From contig NZ_JAFCJI010000002.1 of the NCBI RefSeq assembly GCF_018131105.1, positions 868,001-932,000 on the forward strand: a stretch of DNA of 64,000 nucleotides, in the 5' to 3' direction. The notes beneath the pieces were generated by a model that saw only the letters and a program-made list of their open reading frames with translations, was not told where the DNA came from and ran no database searches. Below, in pieces: positions 9,080-17,387 of the stretch. This DNA comes from Bradyrhizobium manausense. Its GTDB lineage: Bacteria; Pseudomonadota; Alphaproteobacteria; Rhizobiales; Xanthobacteraceae. The translations under genes and the position numbers were made by a program. Within the stretch, counting starts at the first letter, position 1. Each line of letters opens with the position of its first letter.

Positions 9080-10245
9080 GACGGCAGCACCACGCAGTCA
9101 TCAGGCGTGAACCAGGCAACGATCTGCTGGTTCAGGCTATAGGCATCGACATCGAGGCGCGCGCTGTTGGCGACAGAGGCTTGTATCGTTCCGCCCGTAT
9201 CGAGCTTGACCTTGTAGGTGGTGGTGCCGCCGAGGTAGCAGATATCGGCGATCACGCCGTCCAGCTGGTTGATCGCGGTTTCACGACCGGCCTCGCCCAC
9301 GGGCCCGCGACGCGACAGCTTGACCTTCTCGGGACGGATCGCGACCGAAAATTTGACCTCACCGAGCGGCTGGCGCGGCTCGGCCACCACCAGCGTCCCC
9401 GCATCACGCGTGCCGATGACCAGGCGATGACCGTCGCGCAGCTTGGATTCGGCGTCGAACAGGTTGATGTCGCCGACGAACTCCGCGATCCAGCGCGAAC
9501 GCGGCGCCTCGTAGAGCTCGCGCGGGCCAGCGACCTGGGCGAGCTTGCCCGTGTTCATCACGCCGATCCGGCTGGCCATCGTCATTGCCTCTTCCTGGTC
9601 GTGCGTGACGATGATGAACGTCATGCCCAGTCGGCGCTGCAGCTCCATCAGCTCGCCTTGCGTGCTCTCGCGCAGCTTCTTGTCCAGCGCCGCGAGCGGC
9701 TCGTCGAGCAGCAGCAATTGCGGCCTGCGCGCCAGTGCACGGGCCAGCGCGACACGTTGGCGCTGACCGCCGGAGAGCTGGTCGGGCCTGCGCTTCTCCA
9801 GTCCCTCGAGCTTCACCAGCGCCACCATCTCGGCGACGCGCGTCGCGATGTCGGCGCGTGCCATGCTGGCGCGCTTGAGGCCGAAGGCGATGTTGTCGCG
9901 CACCGACAGATGCGGAAACAGCGCGTAGTTCTGAAACATCATGTTGATCGGCCGCTCATGCGGCAGCGCCTGCGCGATGTCCTTGCCGCCGAACAGGATG
10001 CGCCCTTCATCGGGCGCCTCGAAGCCCGCAAGCATGCGCAACAGCGTGGTCTTGCCGCAACCACTCGGGCCCAACAGCGCAAAGAACTCGCCGGCCCTGA
10101 TGTCGAGCGACACGCCGTCGACGGCACGGAACGTCCCGAACGTCTTCGCCACGTTCTCGATGCGCAGCAGCAGCTCGCCCGCGGCCGGATGCGTATCTCC
10201 AGCCGCATTGGCCGCCGCGTCTGTCCTCGGCAACTCGTCAGTCAT
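9076..10245 (-). CDS. potG: Polyamine-type ABC transporter ATPase (PotG-like)
   Basis: This is the cytoplasmic ATPase of the importer. The nucleotide-binding domain carries Walker A GPSGCGKTT, the signature LSGGQRQRVALARAL, Walker B LLLLDEPLAALD and the switch His in IVTHDQEEAM, all intact. A C-terminal TOBE-type domain (about residues 270-385) is present. The ATG at 10245 (MTDELPRTD) has AGGGA close upstream; a TTG at 10257 would add four residues. The gene lies 52 bases after glpD on the same strand, so glpD-potGHI may form one transcript. No periplasmic binding protein is encoded in the cluster. Confidence 0.9.
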   Translation of the reverse strand: MTDELPRTDAAANAAGDTHPAAGELLLRIENVAKTFGTFRAVDGVSLDIRAGEFFALLGPSGCGKTTLLRMLAGFEAPDEGRILFGGKDIAQALPHERPINMMFQNYALFPHLSVRDNIAFGLKRASMARADIATRVAEMVALVKLEGLEKRRPDQLSGGQRQRVALARALARRPQLLLLDEPLAALDKKLRESTQGELMELQRRLGMTFIIVTHDQEEAMTMASRIGVMNTGKLAQVAGPRELYEAPRSRWIAEFVGDINLFDAESKLRDGHRLVIGTRDAGTLVVAEPRQPLGEVKFSVAIRPEKVKLSRRGPVGEAGRETAINQLDGVIADICYLGGTTTYKVKLDTGGTIQASVANSARLDVDAYSLNQQIVAWFTPDDCVVLPS

Positions 10246-10297
10246 GGTCCCTGCCAACCCTAATGCCGCCGCACGCTAGCGGCGGATCGTCCTTTGC

Positions 10298-11767
10298 TCA
10301 ACCGGTTCGAGACGGATCCGCCATGAACGCAGCCAGCGCCTCACGGGCGGCCTGCGGCATCGTCAGGCCGAGCTTGGAGCGGCGCCACAGGATATCCTCG
10401 GGGAAGCGCGCCCATTCGTGGTTCATAAGATAGCGCACCTCGGCGGCCGTCAGGTCCGGGCCAAAGGCAGGGCCGAGCTCGTCGCGTGTCTTTGCTTCGC
10501 CGAGTATGGCCGGCAATCGCGAGCCATAGGCCGCAACCAGCCGCCGCGCCTGGGGCTCGGAGAGAAAACGCCAGCGATCGCGCGCCAGATCGATCTCGGT
10601 CTCGAAACGGTCCCAGGCGAAATCTCCGCCCGGCAATGCTGCGCCGGCAGTCCAGGGCCGCGACATCGGATAGAACGACGTCAACCGCGTCACCGCCCGC
10701 TCGGCGCGAAAGCGCGAGGTCGTGACGTCGCCGCCGAACATCGTGAGCAACGGTGCCTTGCGCCTGCGCGCGTGGAACAGCGTCGTGCCGTCGCGGCGTC
10801 GTCCGGACGCGGGCGACAGTTTGACGGCGGAGACTGTGTGCACCACGTCGGTCGGAGCGACGCGCTCGCGGAAGTAGCGGCTCACGGCGTCGCAGAGATA
10901 ACTGACATCGGCGCCCGACATCGCGACGATCGCGGGATCGCCCGTGAAATCATGCGTGACCGTGCCGACCAGCGTGAAATCGCGCTCGAACGGGCTGGCA
11001 AAAATCAGTCGCCCATCGTTGTTCTGGAACACATAGACGTTGTCGGACTCGAATAGCCTGGGCACGACGATCTGGCTCATCTGCATGGCCGCCGTGGCCG
11101 GCTGCGGCTGCCGCAACACGGTCTCCGCGACCATCGACGTCCAGCCGCCGCTGGCATTGGCCAGCGCACGTGACGTGATCACCCGGCGATGGCCGCGGTC
11201 GACCAGCGCGAGCCGCCAGACGTCGGTCCTGTCGGCGCGCACGCAACGCGCCCCGGTGCGGATCGTGGCGCCGCGCTCGGCGGCATCCAGCGCCGTGAGC
11301 ACCACCAGGCGGGAATCATCGACGACGCAATCGGCATATGCGAGGCCGATGCCGAAGGGCCGCTTCAGCGCATTGCCGACCGGATGATGCGTGATGTCGA
11401 GCGTCGTCGAGGCAGGAAGGCCGCCACGATTCGTCAGCGCGTCATAAACATACAGGCCGGCCCGCAGCAGCCAGGGCGGACGCTCGTCGGAGTGCGCTGG
11501 GATCACAAAACTTGCCGGCCGCACCAGATGCGGCGCGATCCGCAACCAGATGCGGCGCTCGGCCAGGGCCCGGCGCACCCGCCAGAAGCCGCGCCGTTCG
11601 AGCACCGACAGATCGCCGTGGATCAATCGTGGTGTCGCCGAGGATGCAGCGCCGCCAAGATCGCCCTGCTCGATCAGGATCACCCGCAGCCCGCGACCGG
11701 CGGCATCGCGTGCGAGGCTGACACCGTTCAGGCCGCCGCCGATGATCGCGAGGTCGTAATCCGCCAT
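10298..11767 (-). CDS. glpD: Aerobic glycerol-3-phosphate dehydrogenase
   Basis: GlpD oxidises sn-glycerol 3-phosphate to dihydroxyacetone phosphate at the inner membrane and passes electrons to quinone. The N-terminal LAIIGGGLNGVSLARDAAGRG is the FAD-binding Rossmann motif (GxGxxG), and SSATPRLIHGDL matches the conserved SSxxSKLIHGGLRYL-type region, here slightly degenerate (Thr-Pro-Arg where Ser-Lys is common). The 489-aa length and the C-terminal helical domain (LTAAEVRYLMNHEWA) are normal. It is followed by potGHI, which is unusual. No GlpR gene is nearby. Confidence 0.87.
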   Translation of the reverse strand: MADYDLAIIGGGLNGVSLARDAAGRGLRVILIEQGDLGGAASSATPRLIHGDLSVLERRGFWRVRRALAERRIWLRIAPHLVRPASFVIPAHSDERPPWLLRAGLYVYDALTNRGGLPASTTLDITHHPVGNALKRPFGIGLAYADCVVDDSRLVVLTALDAAERGATIRTGARCVRADRTDVWRLALVDRGHRRVITSRALANASGGWTSMVAETVLRQPQPATAAMQMSQIVVPRLFESDNVYVFQNNDGRLIFASPFERDFTLVGTVTHDFTGDPAIVAMSGADVSYLCDAVSRYFRERVAPTDVVHTVSAVKLSPASGRRRDGTTLFHARRRKAPLLTMFGGDVTTSRFRAERAVTRLTSFYPMSRPWTAGAALPGGDFAWDRFETEIDLARDRWRFLSEPQARRLVAAYGSRLPAILGEAKTRDELGPAFGPDLTAAEVRYLMNHEWARFPEDILWRRSKLGLTMPQAAREALAAFMADPSRTG

Positions 11768-11808
11768 GAAACCGTCGAGAGGGAGCGAAGCAAGTGCCCC
11801 ACCTCACT

Positions 11809-11907
11809 AGAGCTATTTTCGTTCCGATGAAATCGGAACGAAGCTCTGGATTCTTGTTTTGACGCGTTTTCTTGACGCGAACCGGCGGCCACTTCGCTTG
11901 AAAACGC
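11809..11907. repeat. Bradyrhizobium-type intergenic palindromic repeat
   Basis: The stretch between glpD and the GGDEF/EAL gene holds perfect 11-base arms, TTCGTTCCGAT at 11818-11828 and ATCGGAACGAA at 11832-11842. They are followed by TTTTGACGCGTTTTCTTGAC and a region ending CTTGAAAACGCC. From memory this layout resembles a common intergenic repeat of Bradyrhizobium and relatives. It is the only copy I see in the window. It may also act as a terminator for one of the flanking genes. Confidence 0.5.
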
Positions 11908-11908
11908 C

Positions 11909-14587
11909 TTAGCCGGTCTTGAGCGCAAGCTCCATGGCCTCGACGCGGCCGACGAGGCCGGCATATTGCCCGATCGGCAGCGGCTTGCCGAGCAGATAGC
12001 CCTGCACGCCGTCGCAACCTTCCCGGGCGAGGAAGGCGAGCTGATCGATCGTCTCGACGCCCTCGGCGATGATCGACATTTCGAGACCGTGGCCGAGGTC
12101 GATCACGGCACGCACGATCGCGGCCGATTGCGGGTTGCGGCCGAGATTGATGATGAAGGCGCGGTCGATCTTGATCTTGTCGAACGGGAACGCCTGGAGA
12201 TAACTCAGCGAGGAATAGCCGCTGCCGAAATCGTCCATGGAGATGCGCACACCCAGCGCCTTCAGGCGGCGCAGCAGCGCCAGGCCGCGATCAAAGTCCT
12301 CGATCAGCACGCCCTCGGTGATTTCGAGCTCGAGCCGGCCCGGTGCAAGCCCGGTCTCGATCAGGATCGAATGGACCAGCCCGACCACGTCACCGTGCAT
12401 GAACTGCGCCGGCGACAGGTTGACCGCGACCTGGAGCGGTTTCGGCCACGACGCGGCCTCGCGGCAGGCCTCGCGCAGGATCCATTCGCCCATCTCGACG
12501 ATCAGGCCGCTTTCCTCCGCGATCGGGATGAATTCGGCCGGCGAGACCTGGCCGCGTACCGGATGCTGCCAGCGCGCCAGGGCCTCGAAGCCGATGATCT
12601 CGCTCTCGGCGACGCTGTCGCGCGCGATGCCTTGCGGCTGGAAGGCCAGCGACAGCTCGCCGTTCTTGATCGCCTTCGACAAATCCTGGTGCAGCACGCG
12701 GCGGTCGCGAATCTGCTGGTCCATCTCGGGCTGGTAGAGGCTGATCGTGCCGCGCGATTTCTGCTTGGCGCGGAACAGGGCGGCGCCGGCATTGGCGAGC
12801 AGCGCGGCGCCGTCGGGGCCATTGTGCGGGAAGATCGACATGCCGGTGGTAATGCCGGCGCGGACGGCGCGGCCGTCGATGTGGAATTCCGCCGCGAGCG
12901 CCTCGCCGAGCTGCTGAGCCAGCGCGAGGCCGGCTTCAGGCTGCTTGCCGTCGATGATCAGGCCGAACTCGTCGCCGGACAGGCGCGCCACCAGGCCGCC
13001 GCGTGCGGCGTCCTGGAACCGCTGGGCCACTTCGATCAGCAGCTTGTCGCCGAGCGCATGGCCGAACACGTCATTGACTTCCTTGAGGCCGTCGAGATCG
13101 ACGCAAAGGACCGCGAACTCCTCGTCGGTGCCCTCGCAGGCCTCGATCATCTGGGTCAGCGCCTGAAGGAAGGCGGCGCGGTTCGGCAAATCGGTGAGGC
13201 CGTCGTGGTAGGCCATGTGTGCCATGCGCGACTCGGTCTGCCGGCGGTTGGTGACGTCCTCGTGGGTCTTGATCAGATATTGCGGCTCACCGACGTCGTT
13301 GAGCACCGTGGCACGCCGGGTCAGGAACAGGCGCAGGCCGTCCTTGGTGGAGATCGGATGCTCCTCGGTGATCATCCCGCGTTTCTTGATCGCGGCCTCG
13401 TCGCGCGCGATGATCAGCTTGGCTTCCTTGGCATTGAAGATGTCGGAGGCCGTCAGGCCGGTGGCTTCCTCGCGCCTGCGGTTGAGGATTGTCTCGGCGC
13501 TGCGGTTGGCAAGCAGATAACGGCCATCCCGGACCTGCTCCACGATCAGCGCCACCGGGATGTTGTCGACCACGAGCTCGAGGAACTTCTTGGTGCTCTC
13601 CAGCTCCATCGACAGCGATTGCCGGTCGGTGATGTCCTCGAACACCACCAGCAGGAATTCCGGCTTGTTGCTCTCGTTGCGGACCACGATGCGGGTCGAG
13701 GCCACCATGCGGCGGGCCTGGTCGACGTCGACTTCGAATTCGTTGCGATACTGTCCCTCCGGCGCCAGCAGCGCGGCCCGGTCGGTCGCCTCGATGCTGT
13801 CTGCCGATTTCGGGCCGAACAGCTCGCGCGCGTTCTTGCCGACGACCTGGTCCCGCGAGAAGCCCCAGAAACGCCCATAGGCACTGTTGGCGAAGATGTA
13901 GCGGCCGTCCTCGATGTTCTTCGCGGCGACACAGGCCGGCACGTTGTCCAGCACCGTTTCGAGGAATTGCGTGGTCGAGGCGAGCTGCCGCGACAGCTTG
14001 CGCTGCTCGCTGACGTCGAGATGGGTCGCCACCGATCCGCCGTTCGGCAGAATGAAATATTTGACCAGGATCGCCCGGGCGTCGGGCAGTTCGGTGATCA
14101 GGCCGTTGGGGCTTGCCGCCTTCTCGTAGAATTCGTCGTCGGTGACGCCAAGGACCCCGCGCTTGCGCCGCAATCCAAGGATGTCGTAGCCGGTCATGCC
14201 GGTCCACAGGTCCGAGCGCGCAAGGCCGTAGATCTCGAGATAGCGGTCATTGCAGAAGATGATGCGCCGCTGCGCATCCGTCATCACCACGCCCTGGTTG
14301 AGATTGTTCATGGCGGAGGAGACGAAGGCGTTGCGCCGCAACTGCGAACGCCTGCTCCGGCGCAGGGCGGAATGAATCCACAGCGCGAGCGCCGCCAGGA
14401 ACGCGCAGACGACAATGCCTCCGATCAGGCCTTCCCAGACCAGATTGGGATCCAGGGCGCCGATATAGCTTGCCGGAGTGAAGCCGTCGGCATAGGCACG
14501 CGAAGGCGCAACCGCGCTGATCAGGCACACGACGGCCTGCACAGCAATCGGAAGCATGCTGCCTTCCTGCCAGTTCTTCTCAGCCAT
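11909..14587 (-). CDS. Membrane-bound triple-PAS GGDEF/EAL c-di-GMP protein
   Basis: This 892-aa protein has an N-terminal hydrophobic segment (12-34), a membrane helix (about 53-72), three PAS-like sensor domains (about 90-200, 205-325 and 330-450), a GGDEF domain (about 455-615) and an EAL domain (about 630-880). The cyclase motif reads SGDEF (RLSGDEFGLI), one residue off consensus, so cyclase activity is plausible but not certain. The EAL domain is intact: GFEALARW, NLSPAQF, LEITEG, DDFGSGYSSL, KIDRAFI and IIAEGVET. It is therefore likely a phosphodiesterase or a dual enzyme controlling motility and adhesion. It stands alone with no partner gene. Confidence 0.88.
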   Translation of the reverse strand: MAEKNWQEGSMLPIAVQAVVCLISAVAPSRAYADGFTPASYIGALDPNLVWEGLIGGIVVCAFLAALALWIHSALRRSRRSQLRRNAFVSSAMNNLNQGVVMTDAQRRIIFCNDRYLEIYGLARSDLWTGMTGYDILGLRRKRGVLGVTDDEFYEKAASPNGLITELPDARAILVKYFILPNGGSVATHLDVSEQRKLSRQLASTTQFLETVLDNVPACVAAKNIEDGRYIFANSAYGRFWGFSRDQVVGKNARELFGPKSADSIEATDRAALLAPEGQYRNEFEVDVDQARRMVASTRIVVRNESNKPEFLLVVFEDITDRQSLSMELESTKKFLELVVDNIPVALIVEQVRDGRYLLANRSAETILNRRREEATGLTASDIFNAKEAKLIIARDEAAIKKRGMITEEHPISTKDGLRLFLTRRATVLNDVGEPQYLIKTHEDVTNRRQTESRMAHMAYHDGLTDLPNRAAFLQALTQMIEACEGTDEEFAVLCVDLDGLKEVNDVFGHALGDKLLIEVAQRFQDAARGGLVARLSGDEFGLIIDGKQPEAGLALAQQLGEALAAEFHIDGRAVRAGITTGMSIFPHNGPDGAALLANAGAALFRAKQKSRGTISLYQPEMDQQIRDRRVLHQDLSKAIKNGELSLAFQPQGIARDSVAESEIIGFEALARWQHPVRGQVSPAEFIPIAEESGLIVEMGEWILREACREAASWPKPLQVAVNLSPAQFMHGDVVGLVHSILIETGLAPGRLELEITEGVLIEDFDRGLALLRRLKALGVRISMDDFGSGYSSLSYLQAFPFDKIKIDRAFIINLGRNPQSAAIVRAVIDLGHGLEMSIIAEGVETIDQLAFLAREGCDGVQGYLLGKPLPIGQYAGLVGRVEAMELALKTG

Positions 14588-14783
14588 CAGCCACCCGCAA
14601 TTTCAACTGCGGATTGTCTGGCTTCACGGGTTTGGATCGGGTAAACGCCTGTACGCCCAGCAGAAAAATGTGACGTGAAATACGGCAATTGCCCTGACAT
14701 GATAAATGCTTCCTTAACGGAAAATGCCCGCGCGGCGCGTTTCCCAGGCAAATCGGCACCTTCAGCGGGACTTCTGCATCACC

Positions 14784-15887
14784 ATGGATAGGGTCGACTG
14801 CGTCGTCATCGGAGCCGGCGTGGTCGGGCTCGCGGTGGCAAGAAAGCTCGCACAGGCCGGGCGCGAAGTGATCGTGCTCGAGGAAGCCGAGGCGATCGGC
14901 ACCGTCACCTCCTCACGCAACAGCGAGGTGATCCATGCCGGGATCTACTACCGCGCAGGGAGCTGGATGGCGCGGATGTGCGTCGACGGCAAGCATGCGC
15001 TCTATCGGTATTGCGGTGAGCGCGGCATCCCGCACAAGAATTGCGGCAAGCTGATCGTCGCCACCAATGCGAAGGAAACCGAGAAGCTGCAATCGATCAA
15101 GGCGCATGCCGAGGCCAACGGCGTGCTCGACATGCAGTTGCTCTCGGGCGAGGCCGCGCGCGCGCTGGAGCCGGCGCTGGCCTGCGATGCGGCACTGCTC
15201 TCGCCGTCGACCGGCATCATCGACAGCCACGCCTACATGCTCTCGCTACGCGGCGAGGCCGAGGAAGCAGGCGCAGCCTTTGCGTTTCATACGCCGCTGC
15301 TCCGCGCCAAGGCGGAGGCCGGCATGATCGAGATCGAGGCTGGCGGCGAAGCTCCGATGACCCTGCAATGCGACCTGCTCGTCAACGCCGCCGGACTGTC
15401 GGCGACGTCCGTGGCACGCCATATCGACGGCATGCCGATCGACCGGATTCCGCCGGCCTATCTCGCCAAGGGCAACTATTTCAGCTGCAATGCGCGCGCG
15501 CCGTTTTCGCGCCTGATCTATCCGGTGCCCGAGCCCGGCGGGCTTGGGGTGCATCTCACCCTGGACATGGCAGGACAGGCGCGCTTCGGTCCCGACGTCG
15601 AGTGGATCGAGACGATCGACTATGAAGTTGATCCGTCACGCGCCGAGCGCTTCTATCCGGCGATCCGCAAATACTGGCCGACATTGCCTGACGGCGCGCT
15701 GATGCCGAGCTATTCGGGCATTCGTCCGAAGATCGTGCCACCGGCCGTGGCGACGCAGGATTTTCTCATGCAGGGTCCGCGCGACCATGGCGTCGCTGGT
15801 CTGGTCAATCTGTTCGGGATCGAATCGCCGGGACTGACATCGTCGCTCGCAATCGCGGACCATGTCGCGGAGCTCGCGAACGTCTAG
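14784..15887 (+). CDS. FAD-dependent oxidoreductase, L-2-hydroxyglutarate oxidase-like
   Basis: This 367-aa DAO-family flavoenzyme starts MDRVDCVVIGAGVVGLAVAR, the FAD-binding GxGxxG motif; the open frame upstream to 14724 lacks it. The SSRNSEVIHAGIYY segment (residues around 43-57) matches LhgO/L2HGDH enzymes, which oxidise L-2-hydroxyglutarate to 2-oxoglutarate, as does the C-terminal FGIESPGLTSSLAIADHV stretch. Length is slightly shorter than LhgO (about 400 aa). The substrate is therefore probable rather than certain; another 2-hydroxyacid is possible. It is monocistronic. Confidence 0.82.
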   Translation: MDRVDCVVIGAGVVGLAVARKLAQAGREVIVLEEAEAIGTVTSSRNSEVIHAGIYYRAGSWMARMCVDGKHALYRYCGERGIPHKNCGKLIVATNAKETEKLQSIKAHAEANGVLDMQLLSGEAARALEPALACDAALLSPSTGIIDSHAYMLSLRGEAEEAGAAFAFHTPLLRAKAEAGMIEIEAGGEAPMTLQCDLLVNAAGLSATSVARHIDGMPIDRIPPAYLAKGNYFSCNARAPFSRLIYPVPEPGGLGVHLTLDMAGQARFGPDVEWIETIDYEVDPSRAERFYPAIRKYWPTLPDGALMPSYSGIRPKIVPPAVATQDFLMQGPRDHGVAGLVNLFGIESPGLTSSLAIADHVAELANV

Positions 15888-15941
15888 AAAGCATTTCCGA
15901 GAGAGAGCGTGTCGGAAAACGCGGCCAGGCAAAACAGGCGC

Positions 15942-15963
15942 TTGCGCAACGATGGTTGCGCAA
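15942..15963. repeat. Hairpin downstream of the oxidoreductase gene
   Basis: TTGCGCAAC and GTTGCGCAA are perfect 9-base arms around GATG, 55 bases after the oxidoreductase stop. No U-run follows. A second imperfect pair, CAGGGACGAG and CTCATCCCTG, lies just beyond at about 15976-16006. Either could end transcription or be part of a small RNA, but there is no further evidence. Confidence 0.35.
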
Positions 15964-16049
15964 TGCGCGCCTTACAGCAGGGACGAGCGCAAAGGCTCTC
16001 ATCCCTGCCTGAAAGGATACGATCAAACTTTACGCTGTTACGGGGGTTA

Positions 16050-16232
16050 CTAGTGAAGCGTGTCGCCCGACTGCTTCAGTCGTTCAATCTGGTCCTTGAC
16101 CAACAACTTCCGGCGTTTCAACTCAACAATTTGCAGGTCGTCTGTTGAAAGGTGCACGAGAGCTTCGTGCAATTCGTTTTCGAGAGTTTTGTGTTTCCGT
16201 TCCAATTCAACCAGATGTGCCTGAATTGTCAT
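16050..16232 (-). CDS. YdcH family protein (DUF465)
   Basis: This 60-aa protein is a short helical hairpin of the YdcH/DUF465 family (HLVELERKHKTLENELHEAL, then LQIVELKRRKLLVKDQIERL). The function is unknown; members are small, soluble and coiled-coil-like. It is divergent from a second protein of the same type at 16562, across a 329-base spacer. The ATG at 16232 has GGAGG upstream (CCGAGGAGGTTTCGA). Confidence 0.85.
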   Translation of the reverse strand: MTIQAHLVELERKHKTLENELHEALVHLSTDDLQIVELKRRKLLVKDQIERLKQSGDTLH

Positions 16233-16561
16233 TCGAAACCTCCTCGGTAGGGGTGAACCTTGGATTCGATCCGGACGAGGAAGTGTACATCACCGATTCG
16301 TTCTGTCGATGGGTATCCGTCGTCGCAGCGTCATTTTTGAAAATTCATATGTAATGAAGCGTGAGTAGGGAACCACGCGGCGAAAAATCCATGATATCAA
16401 TGTGCTCGCGCGACACGCTTACGAATCGTTGAAATATCTTGCGAGTGAGCGGTGCGTGACGGTGGTAGATCGCTTGCGGTCACGCCGCGCAAGGACGATA
16501 ATTTCCACAGGGCATCCACAGCCTTGATCTCAAGCCTATCGGTTTTTCGGCCACCGCAGAC
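16233..16561. other. 329-base spacer between two divergent YdcH-like genes
   Basis: I see no gene here. It is AT-richer than its surroundings (for example around 16330-16400) and should hold both divergent promoters. The palindrome TGATATCA lies at about 16392. I found no convincing operator or RNA gene. Confidence 0.5.
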
Positions 16562-16768
16562 ATGACCCATGAAGACGAGCGTGAACTCGAAGCCGAGCTC
16601 ACCCGGTTGCAGCAGGAACACCGAGATCTCGATGCGGCGATCGATGCACTGCATCAATCGCCCGCCCCCGACCTGTTGCGGTTACAGCGGTTGAAGAAAC
16701 GCAAGCTGTTGTTGCGCGACCGTATCGCCTTCATCGAAGACCAGATCACACCCGACATCATCGCCTGA
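16562..16768 (+). CDS. Second YdcH-like small protein (DUF465)
   Basis: This 68-aa protein is an acidic-to-basic helical hairpin (EDERELEAELTRLQQEHRDL, then LLRLQRLKKRKLLLRDRIAF). The RLKKRKLLLRDRI segment matches the ELKRRKLLVKDQI segment of the divergent neighbour, so the two are paralogues of the DUF465 family. The function is unknown. A LexA-type box follows at 16818, but that lies downstream and so belongs to the next gene. Confidence 0.8.
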   Translation: MTHEDERELEAELTRLQQEHRDLDAAIDALHQSPAPDLLRLQRLKKRKLLLRDRIAFIEDQITPDIIA

Positions 16769-16817
16769 TTTGCGGAGGTTTGCGGATTGCCGCGGCTGAA
16801 TCCGCTTGACTCAAAAA

Positions 16818-16832
16818 GAACAAAAGAAGAAC
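16818..16832. promoter_or_regulatory. LexA (SOS) box, GAAC-N7-GAAC
   Basis: GAACAAAAGAAGAAC is an exact GAAC-N7-GAAC direct repeat, the LexA-binding motif known from alphaproteobacteria (GTTC-N7-GTTC on the other strand). It overlaps the region just after a TTGACT -35-like hexamer at 16806, so a bound repressor would block RNA polymerase. The next gene starts 71 bases downstream at 16904. Confidence 0.75.
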
Positions 16833-16903
16833 ATAAATCTCGCCCCGACGCCCCAGGAAAAGCCCAAGGCCACCCTCATGGCCAACCCGCAAGGACACCG
16901 CAA

Positions 16904-17110
16904 ATGTCAGTCCCCGCCCTTCTCGACAACAGCCACTACGAACAGGCCTGCGACCAGGCGATCGCGATGTGCGACGGCAACTTGCGCAGCACCATCAAGG
17001 CGCTGATCATGGCCAACGAATATCTGGAAGCCGAGCTGGAAGAATTGCAGGCGGCGGTTTCGGCCGGCTGCATTCCTGAGACGTCGCGCAGCAGAAGCAG
17101 CGCCGCCTGA
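16904..17110 (+). CDS. Small conserved protein, probably SOS-regulated
   Basis: This 68-aa soluble protein starts MSVPALLDNSHYEQACDQA; AAGGA lies 8 bases upstream. Frames open to 16787 and 16806 run through the promoter and are rejected. It is largely helical, with a LRSTIKALIMANEYLEAELE core and a Ser/Arg-rich end. I do not recognise a characterised family. The LexA box upstream suggests induction by DNA damage. It is followed by a second small gene after 23 bases, so the two likely form an operon. Confidence 0.75.
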   Translation: MSVPALLDNSHYEQACDQAIAMCDGNLRSTIKALIMANEYLEAELEELQAAVSAGCIPETSRSRSSAA

Positions 17111-17133
17111 ATTCACCATTGGAGCGCAATGCC

Positions 17134-17385
17134 ATGTCAGACGTGACCTACTACGTTGCAATGCCCTTCCTGATCGATGCCGACGGATCGCCTGTCGCGG
17201 GCACCGCGGAGGAATGCCAAAGCTCGACGGCCGCGTTGCGGCGCGCCGAGGTTTTGGCGCACGGTGCCGGCCATATCGGCGCAGTCGCGTTCAGCCGCTG
17301 CGGCGATCCCATGACCGGCGAATTCGGTGACGCCACGCTGCTGCGCAAGTTCGGCAACGTGCCGGAAGATCTCGCGACGCTGTAA
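17134..17385 (+). CDS. Small conserved protein downstream in the SOS-linked operon
   Basis: This 83-aa protein starts MSDVTYYVAMPFLIDADG, with GGAG nine bases upstream; a TTG at 17119 is rejected. The fold is not recognised: an N-terminal strand-like region, an Ala-rich helix (SSTAALRRAEVLAHGAG) and a GDPMTGEFGDATLL tail. There is no signal peptide or membrane segment. It probably shares the LexA-controlled promoter at 16818. It ends two bases before the convergent diguanylate cyclase gene. Confidence 0.72.
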   Translation: MSDVTYYVAMPFLIDADGSPVAGTAEECQSSTAALRRAEVLAHGAGHIGAVAFSRCGDPMTGEFGDATLLRKFGNVPEDLATL

Positions 17386-17387
17386 AG

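Noticed and set aside
10245..10257. TTG start four codons upstream for potG
   Set aside because: The ATG at 10245 is a stronger start with a visible ribosome site; the TTG would only add MAGT.
11966..14644. An 892-aa plus-strand open frame
   Set aside because: It is the mirror of the PAS/GGDEF/EAL gene and has no family features; its length only reflects codon bias.
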